A stretch of 64,000 bases of DNA from JASLDZ01 sp965199975 (lineage in GTDB: Bacteria; Pseudomonadota; Alphaproteobacteria; Caulobacterales; Caulobacteraceae): the NCBI GenBank assembly GCA_965199975.1, contig OZ241340.1, positions 2,294,001 to 2,358,000 of the forward strand, given 5' to 3'. This document shows positions 28,082 to 36,033 of the stretch, one piece after another. A model generated the notes under the pieces. The model was not told the DNA's origin, did no database searches, and worked only from the letters and a program-made list of their open reading frames with translations. A program made the position numbers and the translations under genes. Each line of letters begins with the position of its first letter. Position 1 is the stretch's first letter.

Positions 28082-28756
28082 ATGTGCAACGCCTACGGCC
28101 TCCGCGCGCCTGTCCACCTGATCGTCGAGGCGGCGGGGCGGGCTGGGGTGGAGCTCGGGTTCGAGGGGGGTGCGGCGCCCAACCTGGAGGCGCGCGACCT
28201 GATCCGGCCGACGGAGACGGCGCCGGTGATCGCGCCGGCGCACGGCGCGGCGGGCGACGGCCGGGGCGGGGCGGCCGTGCTGGTGCAGCGGCGGTGGGGG
28301 TTCGCGCCCTCAGCTCCCAAGCGCCCGCCGGTGATCAACTTCCGCTCGGAGGGGCGGCGGTTCCGCACCGGCGAGCGGGTGCTGGCGCCGGTGAGCCACT
28401 TCTTCGAGTACACCGGGGCGCGCTCGCCCAAGACGCGCTGGCGGTTCACCTGGGCCGACGCCTCGGCCGCTAGCTTGGGGGCGGATGGGGAGGACGAGCC
28501 GCTGTTCGCCATCGCGGGGGTGATGCGACCGGCGCCCGCCAACGGGGCGCTCACCTCGGCGGGCGAGCCGTGGCCGGCGAGCTGGACCATGCTGACCGTC
28601 GATCCCGGCCCGGACGTGGCCCCCATCCACGACCGGCAGGTGGTGGTGCTGGGCCCCGCCGACTGGGCGAGATGGCTGTTCGCCCCGGCTGAGGAGGCGG
28701 CGGCGCTGCTGGCGCCCTCCCCCGCCGGCGCGCTGCGGGTGGCGCAGGACCGCTAG
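28082..28756 (+). CDS. SRAP-family protein (HMCES/YedK-like abasic-site DNA-protein crosslinker)
   Basis: 224 residues. SRAP proteins form a thiazolidine crosslink between Cys2 and abasic sites in single-stranded DNA. MCNAYGL gives Cys2 after Met removal. NFRSEG corresponds to the usual NARSE, SHFFEYTG to GFYEW with its Glu, and IHDRQVVVL to the HDRMP histidine. Several motifs are variant, so it is a divergent member. It starts 11 bases after the AT-rich gene, where GC returns to about 70%. Confidence 0.87.
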   Translation: MCNAYGLRAPVHLIVEAAGRAGVELGFEGGAAPNLEARDLIRPTETAPVIAPAHGAAGDGRGGAAVLVQRRWGFAPSAPKRPPVINFRSEGRRFRTGERVLAPVSHFFEYTGARSPKTRWRFTWADASAASLGADGEDEPLFAIAGVMRPAPANGALTSAGEPWPASWTMLTVDPGPDVAPIHDRQVVVLGPADWARWLFAPAEEAAALLAPSPAGALRVAQDR

Positions 28757-28974
28757 GCGCCGCACCGCGCCCTCGCACGCGCAGGAGACGGCGGCCGCAG
28801 GTGGAGCGAGGCGGCCCCGGCGCCGCGCCCGGCGGAGCGGCCGGGTCGGCGCGATCTATCCCCCCCTTCCGAAAGGGCGTTTCCCCTCGGTGCGGCAGGG
28901 GCGGGGCCGCCATCTCTCCCCCGCGTGCGGGGCGGCGGCATACTGCGCTGGACGACGGACGGGAGCGCGCCGAC

Positions 28975-29226
28975 ATGACCCCAACGACCCCCTGCACACA
29001 GGAGCGTGCGCGCCGGCTCGCGCGGCGCGCCGAGGCGGCCGAGCGCGAGGCGCGGGCCTGGCGGGAGGCGGCGCGCTTCGCGCTCGGCCTCCACCTGCAC
29101 GCGCTGGAGCGCATCGGGCGGCTGCAGGCGGCGGCGGACGAGCGCGCGCAGGCGAGGCGGAGCCCGGCGCAGGCGCGGCGAGGCCGGCCTGCGTCCGCGC
29201 GCCCGGCCGGGGCGCGGCTGCATTGA
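28975..29226 (+). CDS. Small Arg/Ala-rich helical protein
   Basis: 83 residues, mostly one predicted long helix (ERARRLARRAEAAEREARAW onward) with a basic tail. Start ATG 28975. The stop overlaps a TTG start of the next gene (TTGA). No family recognised. Very high GC makes coding status moderately uncertain. Confidence 0.5.
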   Translation: MTPTTPCTQERARRLARRAEAAEREARAWREAARFALGLHLHALERIGRLQAAADERAQARRSPAQARRGRPASARPAGARLH

Positions 29227-30287
29227 GCGGCGCGGACGCGGCGGCGCCGGCCACGCGCAAGGTCTACGTCAGCCATCCTCCCCGGACCTGGGTGCGGGCC
29301 AAGGCGCTGTACCTGGCGGGGCGCACGGCGGGGCAGGTGGCGGCCGAGCTCGGGTGCTCCATCGCCGCGGTGCGGGCGCAGGCCTCGCGCGGCGGGTGGA
29401 CGCGGCGCGACGCGGCGGCGGCCGCGGGCGGGACCGGCGGCGGCGCGCCTGCGGGCGGCGAGGCGGGGGGCGAGGCGGGGGGCGAGGCGGGGGGCGCCGG
29501 GGCGACGCCGCTGGGCGAGGGGCGCTTCGACCCGCCGCTCTCGCCCGCGGCGCGCGACGGCGGGCGCGCGGCGCACCTGCGGCTGACGGCGCAGGCGTGG
29601 GAGGTGATCCGCGGCGAGCGGCTGGCGGGGGCGGCGGTGGCGGAGCTCGCGGCGAGGTGGGAGGTGTCGCAGGGCGCCATTCGGCGGCACGCGCGCGACG
29701 AGGGCTGGAGCAACACCGACCGGGGCGAGGCGGTCTCGCGCGCCATGGTGGAGGGCAAGATCGCCGAGCGCGCCTTCGCGCAGGGGCGCGCGGCGGCGGA
29801 GGGGGAGGCCGCCGCGGCGGACGCGGCGGGCGCCGCGCTGGAGGCCGAGCGCGACCCGGCGGACGCGGCCGGGACGCTGGTGCGCCGCGCGGCGGCCCGC
29901 AGCCTCGCCGGCCGTCTCGACGAGGCGCAGGCCCTGCTCAAGACCGCCGAGGCGCTGCGGCGGGCGGCCCAGGCCTCCTCGCCTCCGCAGGACGCGTTCG
30001 AGGACGACCCGCCGGCGGGCGGGTCCGCGCAGTCGGACGACGCGCTGCTCGAACTGCGGCTGCGGAACCTCGCCCGCAACCTGGGCATCGAGCGCGAGCC
30101 CGCGCCCGAGGCGCCCGTCTCAGCCTTCGGCGAGGCCGTAGGCGGCGTGGAGGGCGCGCACGGCGAGTTCGGTGTAGGCGGCCTCGATCAGCACGCTGAT
30201 CTTGATCTCCGAGGTGGAGATGACCTGGATGTTGACGCCGCGCTCGGCCAAGGCGCCGAACATGGTCTTGGCCACGCCCGCGTGTGA
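29223..30287 (+). CDS. HTH-like repeat protein of unknown function, reading into lysC antisense
   Basis: About 354 residues from TTG 29223. Two helix-turn-helix-like segments are seen: AKALYLAGRTAGQVAAELGC and, about 100 residues later, LAGAAVAELAARWEVSQGAI with RRHARDEGW. They recall DNA-binding parts of phage terminase small subunits or transposases. Between them is a Gly/Glu/Ala run made of 12-bp repeats. A helical Ala/Glu/Arg region follows. The frame has no stop before 30287, so it overlaps the convergent lysC 3' end by 168 bp; a lost stop or frameshift near 30115 is likely. Start uncertain. Confidence 0.55.
   Translation: MSGADAAAPATRKVYVSHPPRTWVRAKALYLAGRTAGQVAAELGCSIAAVRAQASRGGWTRRDAAAAAGGTGGGAPAGGEAGGEAGGEAGGAGATPLGEGRFDPPLSPAARDGGRAAHLRLTAQAWEVIRGERLAGAAVAELAARWEVSQGAIRRHARDEGWSNTDRGEAVSRAMVEGKIAERAFAQGRAAAEGEAAAADAAGAALEAERDPADAAGTLVRRAAARSLAGRLDEAQALLKTAEALRRAAQASSPPQDAFEDDPPAGGSAQSDDALLELRLRNLARNLGIEREPAPEAPVSAFGEAVGGVEGAHGEFGVGGLDQHADLDLRGGDDLDVDAALGQGAEHGLGHARV
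29457..29492. repeat. Three perfect 12-bp tandem repeats
   Basis: GGCGAGGCGGGG three times in a row, in frame, encoding GEAG-type repeats in the gene at 29223. Such runs are prone to slippage. Confidence 0.9.
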
Positions 30288-31385
30288 GCGCATGCCCACG
30301 CCGACCACGCTGACCTTGGCCACGTCCTCGTCGACCTCGGCGTGCTCGAAGCCGATCTCGGCGCGGTGGGCGTTCATGAGGTCCAGGGTGCGGGCGGCGT
30401 CGCGCTTGCCCACGGTGAAGCTCATGTTGGCCACGTCGGCGTGGCGCGCGCGGCTCTGCACGATCATGTCGACGTTGACGTTGGCGTCGGCCAGCTCGGC
30501 AAAGATGCGCTGGCTGACGCCCGGGTGGTCGGGCAGGCCGAACAGGGTGAGCTTGGCCTCGTCGCGCGAATAGGCCACGCCCGAGACGATGCGTTTCTCC
30601 ACGATCTCCTCCTCGTCGCAGACCAGCGTGCCGCTGGCGGTGTCCATCTGGTCGGGTTCGATGAAGCTGGAGAGCACGCGCACGGGCACGCGCTGGGCCA
30701 TGGCCAGCTCCACCGAGCGGGTCTGCAGCACCTTCGCGCCCAAGGACGCCATCTCCAGCATCTCCTCGTAGGAGATCTTGGGGATGCGGCGGGCGCGTTT
30801 CTCCAGCCGCGGGTCGGTGGTGTAGACGCCGTCCACGTCGGTGTAGATGTCGCAGCGCACGGCGCTGAGAGCGGCGGCGATGGCCACCGCCGAAGTGTCC
30901 GAGCCGCCGCGGCCCAGGGTGGTGATGCGGCCGTCGGCGGTGACGCCCTGGAAGCCCGCCACCACCGCCACCTCGCCGGCGTCGACGCGCGCGCCGAGCG
31001 CCTGGGCGGGGATGTCGTCGATGCGGGCGCGGCCGTGGGCCTCGTCGCAGACGATGGGCACCTGCCAGCCGAGCCAGGAGCGGGCGGGCGTGCCGCCGGC
31101 GCGCAACAGCATGGCCAGGAGGCCGGCGGTGACCTGCTCGCCCGACGCCACCACCACGTCGTACTCGTCGTCGCAGGGGTCGAGCAGCGGGGCGCCCGGG
31201 AGGGGCTTGCCGGCGGTGTCGGTCCAGGCGACCAGCTCGTTGGTCTTGCCGCTCATGGCCGAGACCACCACCGCCACGCGATGGCCGTGCGCCACCTCGG
31301 CGGCGACGAGGCGCGCCACACGGGCCAGGCGCTCCAGGTCGGCCACCGAGGTGCCGCCGAACTTCATCACCAGCCGCGACGCCAC
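30120..31385 (-). CDS. lysC: Aspartate kinase
   Basis: 421 residues. Catalyses the first step of Lys/Thr/Met/diaminopimelate synthesis. The N-terminal KFGGTSV motif, the GRGGSDTSA loop and YTDVDGVYTTDPR mark the amino acid kinase domain. Two ACT domains follow (about 265-400) with GVSQRIFAELADANVNVDMI and VAKTMFGALAERGVNIQVI, implying feedback control. I chose GTG 31385 because AAGGAG lies 11 bases upstream; ATG 31367 is the alternative. Divergent from ubiG. Confidence 0.97.
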   Translation of the reverse strand: MASRLVMKFGGTSVADLERLARVARLVAAEVAHGHRVAVVVSAMSGKTNELVAWTDTAGKPLPGAPLLDPCDDEYDVVVASGEQVTAGLLAMLLRAGGTPARSWLGWQVPIVCDEAHGRARIDDIPAQALGARVDAGEVAVVAGFQGVTADGRITTLGRGGSDTSAVAIAAALSAVRCDIYTDVDGVYTTDPRLEKRARRIPKISYEEMLEMASLGAKVLQTRSVELAMAQRVPVRVLSSFIEPDQMDTASGTLVCDEEEIVEKRIVSGVAYSRDEAKLTLFGLPDHPGVSQRIFAELADANVNVDMIVQSRARHADVANMSFTVGKRDAARTLDLMNAHRAEIGFEHAEVDEDVAKVSVVGVGMRSHAGVAKTMFGALAERGVNIQVISTSEIKISVLIEAAYTELAVRALHAAYGLAEG

Positions 31386-31478
31386 GCCCGTGTCCGCTCC
31401 TTGCCGCCGACCGCGCGGGCGGCCATCTCCCGCGTTCAGAAGCGGGGCCGCGTGGGTCCTAGCGGCGGAGGGGGCGCA

Positions 31479-32231
31479 GTGGAAGCGCGAGGCGGCAGCA
31501 TCGATCCGGCCGAAGTGGCGCGCTTCTCGGCGCTGGCCGCGAAGTGGTGGGACCCGCGCGGCGAGTTCCGCCCGCTGCACCGCTTCAATCCCACGCGGCT
31601 GGCCTTCATCCGCGACACCGCGCTGGTGCGCTTCGGGCGCGATCCGAAGGCTGTGCGCCCGTTCGAGGGCCTGCGCCTGCTGGACATCGGCTGCGGCGGC
31701 GGCCTCCTCAGCGAGCCGATGACGCGCCTGGGGTTCGCGGTCACCGGCGCGGACGCCTCGGTCGAGAACATCGCCACCGCGCAGGTGCACGCCGATGAGC
31801 AGGGGCTCGGCATCGATTACCGCGCCTCCACCGCCGAGGCGTTGCTGGAGGCCGGCGAGGCGCCCTTCGACGTGGTGCTCAACATGGAGGTGATCGAGCA
31901 TGTGGCCGATCCCGGCGCCTATCTGCGCGCCACTTCGCGGCTGGTCGCGCCGGGGGGGATCATGATCGTCGCCACGCTGAACCGCACGCTGCGCGCGCTC
32001 GCCTTCGCCAAGATCGGCGCCGAATACGTGCTGCGTTGGCTGCCGCGCGGCATGCACGACTGGCGCAAGTTCCTCACCCCGCAGGAGCTGCGCGCCTTTC
32101 TGGCCAACGAGCCGGTGATCGTGCAGGGCCCGGTCGGCGTGGTCTACGAGCCGCTGGGCGACCGCTGGGCGCTCTCTGGCGATGCGGCCGTGAACTACAT
32201 GATGGTGGTCACCCGCCCGATGCTGGACTGA
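31479..32231 (+). CDS. ubiG: Ubiquinone biosynthesis O-methyltransferase
   Basis: A 250-residue SAM enzyme for both O-methylations of ubiquinone. FSALAAKWWDPRGEFRPLH is the UbiG N-terminal signature. LLDIGCGGGLLSEPMTRLG is motif I, and LNMEVIEHV and GGIMIVATLNRT follow. GTG 31479 follows GGAGGGGG; a much longer open frame upstream is only the lysC antisense. The promoter region is shared with lysC (93 bases). Confidence 0.95.
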   Translation: MEARGGSIDPAEVARFSALAAKWWDPRGEFRPLHRFNPTRLAFIRDTALVRFGRDPKAVRPFEGLRLLDIGCGGGLLSEPMTRLGFAVTGADASVENIATAQVHADEQGLGIDYRASTAEALLEAGEAPFDVVLNMEVIEHVADPGAYLRATSRLVAPGGIMIVATLNRTLRALAFAKIGAEYVLRWLPRGMHDWRKFLTPQELRAFLANEPVIVQGPVGVVYEPLGDRWALSGDAAVNYMMVVTRPMLD

Positions 32232-32322
32232 GGGGTGCTTGCGACGCGCTGGGCGTCCTTCAGCGGCGGTTCAGGTGGCGAGGAAGATTGAGCCCGCCAT
32301 CAGACCTTCTCGGGAGCCTTCG

Positions 32323-32562
32323 ATGACCCGCGCCGCGATCCGCCCACTGATCCTCGCCGCCGTGCTCGCCGCCGGCGGCGCAGCCCTTGCCGGGTGCGAG
32401 GATTACCCGCCGCCGCCGCCGCCCGGGTATGGGCCGCCTCCGCCTCCGCCGCCGGGCTATCGCCGCCACGTGCGCCGCTGCTTCCGCATCCACCCCGACT
32501 ACAACCCGCGCACCAACACCTTCATCGGCGCGGACGGCTACCCGCACCCCTGCGAGGCTTGA
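32323..32562 (+). CDS. Small BA14K-like lipoprotein
   Basis: 79 residues. A signal peptide ends in a lipobox LAGC (Cys about residue 25), a Pro/Gly/Tyr-rich linker follows, and the C-terminus has CFRIHPDYNPRTNTFIGADG then HPC, similar to the BA14K pattern. Likely anchored in the outer membrane or periplasm. The ATG at 32323 lies a few bases after GGGAG. Function of the family is unclear. Confidence 0.8.
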   Translation: MTRAAIRPLILAAVLAAGGAALAGCEDYPPPPPPGYGPPPPPPPGYRRHVRRCFRIHPDYNPRTNTFIGADGYPHPCEA

Positions 32563-32641
32563 GGCCGGAACCGCCGCGTGCGCTCGTCGCTTGATCGCGG
32601 CAAGGCGCGCGGCCGTCTCCCCGCGCACGGGAGGCTATGCC

Positions 32642-33211
32642 ATGCTCGAGAAGATGCCCGCCGCCATCGGTGAAGCCCTCAAGGGTATGCGCTCCGGCCT
32701 CGACAAGACCATCTGGGCCGAAGAGGGCGTGCAGGCCCCCGAAACAATGACGTTGGAGAGCGAAGCCTTCGCCGACGGTCAGCCCATGCCTGCGGACTAT
32801 ACGGAGGACGGCAACAAGAGCTCGCCCCCCCTGGCCTATTCGGGCCTTCCGGATGCTGTGGCCAGCATCATCATCGTGGTCGAAGACGCCGACAGCCCGA
32901 CGCCCGCGCCTTTCGTCCACTTGCTGGCCTATGGCCTGCCGGCCATGGACAAGCGCTTCGCCGCGGGCGTGTTCAACGGCGGCACGGGCGAAGCGCCGGG
33001 GCTGGGCATGAACACCCTGCGAAAGGCCGGCTGGCTCGCGCCCGACCCCCCCACCGGCCACGGGCCCCATCGCTACGTCTTCCAGGTCTACGCCCTGGGG
33101 CGCGACCCGGCGCTCGCGGGCGAAGTGGAGAAGAAGGTGGTGGTGGCCGCACTCAAGGGCAATGTGCTGGCCCGCGGCAGGTTGATCGGGACGTACGAGC
33201 GCAAGACCTGA
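32642..33211 (+). CDS. YbhB/YbcL family PEBP protein
   Basis: A 189-residue phosphatidylethanolamine-binding/Raf-kinase-inhibitor-like protein. Family features include FADGQPMPADYTEDGNKSSPP, VVEDADSP (ligand pocket) and GPHRYVFQVYAL. No signal peptide. GGGAGG precedes the ATG by 7 bases. Function in bacteria is unknown. Confidence 0.93.
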   Translation: MLEKMPAAIGEALKGMRSGLDKTIWAEEGVQAPETMTLESEAFADGQPMPADYTEDGNKSSPPLAYSGLPDAVASIIIVVEDADSPTPAPFVHLLAYGLPAMDKRFAAGVFNGGTGEAPGLGMNTLRKAGWLAPDPPTGHGPHRYVFQVYALGRDPALAGEVEKKVVVAALKGNVLARGRLIGTYERKT

Positions 33212-33237
33212 GGGCGCGTCCGCTCCATTCCCGAGCT

Positions 33238-33255
33238 TCCCGGCGAAAGCCGGGA
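33238..33255. repeat. Short palindromic intergenic repeat, copy 4
   Basis: A 7-bp stem TCCCGGC/GCCGGGA with loop GAAA, followed by GCCAGAGATGCAG. It forms an inverted pair with copy 5: the flank of each (CTGCATCT/AGATGCAG) matches the reverse complement of the other. Confidence 0.75.
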
Positions 33256-33321
33256 GCCAGAGATGCAGAAGGCGCGGCGAGCTTCGCCACACCCGCTCCA
33301 TCCTGCATCTTTGAGCCAGGT

Positions 33322-33339
33322 TCCCGGCATTCGCCGGGA
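33322..33339. repeat. Short palindromic intergenic repeat, copy 5 (inverted to copy 4)
   Basis: A 7-bp stem TCCCGGC/GCCGGGA with loop ATTC. With copy 4 it makes an imperfect palindrome of about 100 bp between the convergent ends of the PEBP gene and the gene at 33363. Confidence 0.75.
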
Positions 33340-33362
33340 GGCTCGGCAGGCAGGTTTTTGAG

Positions 33363-33632
33363 CTAGGCCTTCGGCCGGTCGTCGGTGGCGTAGGGGTCGG
33401 CGGTCTCTGCGCGCATCTCCAACGGCGGCATGCGCGAACCGCGGGCGAATTCACCCTGCGCCGAGACCTCCTCCTGGCCATCGAAGACCTGCGGGTTCGC
33501 CTCATGCGCCAGCCGGGCCGCCAGGGCGCGCAGCGCCGCCTCCTCGGTCTCGCCCTCCACCTGTTCGGAGCGGATCAGGGGCGCATCCGCGCTCTCGCCG
33601 AGCCGGATGTCGATACGCCAGGCGGTGGGCAT
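33363..33632 (-). CDS. Small hypothetical protein
   Basis: 89 residues, acidic, starting MPTAWRIDIRLGESADAPLI. The middle is helical (TEEAALRALAARLAHEANP) and the C-terminus disordered. No family recognised. It lies 20 bases downstream of the GH47 gene on the same strand and may belong to that transcript. Confidence 0.65.
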   Translation of the reverse strand: MPTAWRIDIRLGESADAPLIRSEQVEGETEEAALRALAARLAHEANPQVFDGQEEVSAQGEFARGSRMPPLEMRAETADPYATDDRPKA

Positions 33633-33652
33633 GGGAGAGGTCTCCGGCGAAG

Positions 33653-35062
33653 TCAGGCGCGCAGGGCCGGCGCGCCGCGGTTGAAGCCCCGCAGCACATT
33701 GCCCTCGGTCGACAGATAGTTCCGCGCATAGTCGAAACGCGGCGTGTCGGAGAACAGCAGCCAGTAATACTTCATCTGCTCGGACCACCAGTAGCCGGGG
33801 CATGCATCGTCCGGCCGCTTGGGGGTGGAGGTCACGTCGGCCAGCCCCGTGTAGCCGTAAGGCGCACGGCACCAGCGCTGCATGGCGCGGAAGTGGTCGG
33901 CGGCGATGGCGCGCCAGCGCGCGTCGCGGTCGATCAGCCAATTGTTAAGGCAGCTGTCGGCCAACTCGGGGCGCAGCGCGTTGGAGACCTGGGTCGCACT
34001 CCCCGACGCGTAGTCGTACTCCTCCGGCAGCACGCCGAATCGCGCCTGCTGCTCGGCCCAGCTCAGCGTATAGGCCGCCCCTTCACGCGCCGCGCCGCCC
34101 TGGGTGAGGAGCCCGCCGTAGAAGCTGGCGAGCTCGTCCTGCCGGTGGTTCAGGATGGCGCCCGTCTCATAGTCTACGTCGGCGAACCACAGGTCGCCGC
34201 CGCGCAAGTCGCGCTGGTGCTTGAGGATGGCTGCGGTGCACACGTCGTACATGCGCTTGCATTCGGCGTCGCCGAACAACTGCCAGCCGTCCCAAAGGTA
34301 TTCGTAGAAGCTGTCGCCGTAGGAGCCGACGGTGGCGCGCCGATCGAGCCAGGCGCCGGTGGTCACGTCGACGCTCACCGCCACGAGGTCGATCTTCGAA
34401 CGGCGCGCGAAGATGGCTGCCTGCGCCCGTTTGGCCGCGGCCTCGAAGCGTGCGTCGCCGGTGAGCCGGCTGAGCGTGCCCCACTCGGACAAGTAGGTGC
34501 CCGCGCCGGCGGGGCTGTTGCGGGGCTGGCGCACTGCGCCGGTCTTGAGGTTGACCACGCTCCAGGGGAGGCCGGTGGGGGTGGCGAAGGCGGGCAGCAG
34601 GCGCTGCGCGAGGTCGTGCGCCTTCTCCAGAAGCACCGGGTCGCCGCTGGCGTGGTGGGCCGAGAGCAGCCCGCCGACCAGCCGGATCGAGGTCTCGAAC
34701 ACCGAGACGTCGCCGTCCGCGTCGAAGCGCGCGTGCGCCTTGACCCACTGCACGCCCTCCTCGAACTCGGCGTCCAGGCCCATCACCCACAGCGTGTCCA
34801 GCGCCTCGATCAACGACAGCCCGAGGTGGCTCCCCTTCATCGGATAGCTCTCGTAGCCGCCGGAGACGGGCTTGATCTGGTCCTTGCCCCAAGCGCGTTC
34901 GCGATAATTGCGCCAGGCGAAGTCCATGGCCTCGCGCACCTCCAGCGCCAGCGCGCGCCAGTCCTGCGGTTGGTGCGGCGGCGCGGCGGCCGCGGGGCCG
35001 GCCGCCGCCAACGCTCCCGCCGTCAGGAGGAGATCGCGACGGGTGGCGGCGCGCAGGCTCAT
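33653..35062 (-). CDS. GH47 family alpha-mannosidase (secreted)
   Basis: 469 residues with an N-terminal Tat-like/Sec signal (RRDLLLTAGALAAAGPAAAA), then a GH47 (alpha/alpha)7 barrel. GH47 enzymes are inverting, Ca2+-dependent alpha-1,2-mannosidases. Motifs seen are GSHLGLSLIEALDTLWVMGL, SYGDSFYEYLWDGW, LRPELADSCLNNW and the terminal YLSTEGNVLRG, whose Thr binds Ca2+ in the family. The ATG overlaps the stop of the upstream glycosyltransferase (ATGA). Bacterial members are rare but known in Caulobacter. It probably trims or scavenges mannosides in the periplasm or outside. Confidence 0.92.
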   Translation of the reverse strand: MSLRAATRRDLLLTAGALAAAGPAAAAPPHQPQDWRALALEVREAMDFAWRNYRERAWGKDQIKPVSGGYESYPMKGSHLGLSLIEALDTLWVMGLDAEFEEGVQWVKAHARFDADGDVSVFETSIRLVGGLLSAHHASGDPVLLEKAHDLAQRLLPAFATPTGLPWSVVNLKTGAVRQPRNSPAGAGTYLSEWGTLSRLTGDARFEAAAKRAQAAIFARRSKIDLVAVSVDVTTGAWLDRRATVGSYGDSFYEYLWDGWQLFGDAECKRMYDVCTAAILKHQRDLRGGDLWFADVDYETGAILNHRQDELASFYGGLLTQGGAAREGAAYTLSWAEQQARFGVLPEEYDYASGSATQVSNALRPELADSCLNNWLIDRDARWRAIAADHFRAMQRWCRAPYGYTGLADVTSTPKRPDDACPGYWWSEQMKYYWLLFSDTPRFDYARNYLSTEGNVLRGFNRGAPALRA

Positions 35063-36033
35063 GACGTGGTCTCCTGGGGCGGGGGGACGGCGGCGAGCGC
35101 CTGAAGCTCGGTCCAGACCTGAGCGACGCTCAGTTCGGCCAGCGGGTCGGCCGACAGCGTTCGAACGCGCGCGCCGCGGGGTGCGCAAAGCGCCGGGTCG
35201 CTCTGCGGTCCGAACAGCACCACCGTCGGCGCGCCGGTTGCGGCGAGGAGATGGGCGGGGCCGGTATCGTTGCTGACCACGAGCGCTGCACGGCGGCCGA
35301 GCGCCACAAGGTCGGTGAAGCTGGTGCGGCCCGTCAGGTCGACCGCGCCCGCCCGCGCGAGTTCGCCGCCCAGCGCCGCCTCCGCGGAGCCGCCGACGAT
35401 CGCCGACACGACGCCTGTCGAAGCGAGACGCTGCGCCAGGTCGGCGAAGCCCTGCACCGGCCACCGCTTTCCAGGGCGCTGGGGCGACGCGCCCGGTACG
35501 AGCAAGGCAAAGGGGGGGGCGAGCCCGAAACGGGCGGGTGCGCCCGCGTCGGCGGCGATGAAGCCCAGGTCCGGCGGCGGCGCGGCGCCTGGCGCGGTGG
35601 GCGCATCGGGCCAGACGCCTGCGGCGCGCAGTTGGTCGGCCTGGCGCTCCAGCGTGTGCATGCGGTCGCGCTGCGGATTGTCGTGTGGGTGCGAGGCGCC
35701 GACCGCTATGCCCGACCACTGCGGCGCGCGCGGGAGAAAGGCCAGGCGCAGCGCCGAGGAGCGGTCCGACGTCTGCAGATCGTACACGCGCTCGAAACGG
35801 GCGCGGCGCAGGCGGCGCAGGAGGGCGAGCTGGGCCATGACGCCGTGTGGCCGCCCGCGCTCGTCCACCGCATCGAACAGCCCGGTGGCGCGGCCCAGCC
35901 CGGCATACGGCGGCGTCGTGAGCAGGGTGATGTGCGCTTGCGGGTGGGCCGCGCGGATGCGGCGCATGGGGCCCGTGGCCTGCACGAAGTCGCCCAGGGC
36001 GGCGAGCTTGATGACGAGGATGCGCCCGCTCAC
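35059..36033 (-). CDS. GT9 family glycosyltransferase (heptosyltransferase-like)
   Basis: 324 residues. The N-terminal ILVIKLAALGDFVQATGPMR motif and C-terminal LVVSNDTGPAHLLAATG with TVVLFGPQSDP are the ADP-heptose:LPS transferase signatures. A GTG start overlaps the upstream stop by four bases (GTGA), and its own stop overlaps the GH47 start. It is the middle gene of the GT4-GT9-GH47 operon, suggesting LPS or other envelope glycan synthesis. Confidence 0.9.
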   Translation of the reverse strand: MSGRILVIKLAALGDFVQATGPMRRIRAAHPQAHITLLTTPPYAGLGRATGLFDAVDERGRPHGVMAQLALLRRLRRARFERVYDLQTSDRSSALRLAFLPRAPQWSGIAVGASHPHDNPQRDRMHTLERQADQLRAAGVWPDAPTAPGAAPPPDLGFIAADAGAPARFGLAPPFALLVPGASPQRPGKRWPVQGFADLAQRLASTGVVSAIVGGSAEAALGGELARAGAVDLTGRTSFTDLVALGRRAALVVSNDTGPAHLLAATGAPTVVLFGPQSDPALCAPRGARVRTLSADPLAELSVAQVWTELQALAAVPPPQETTS

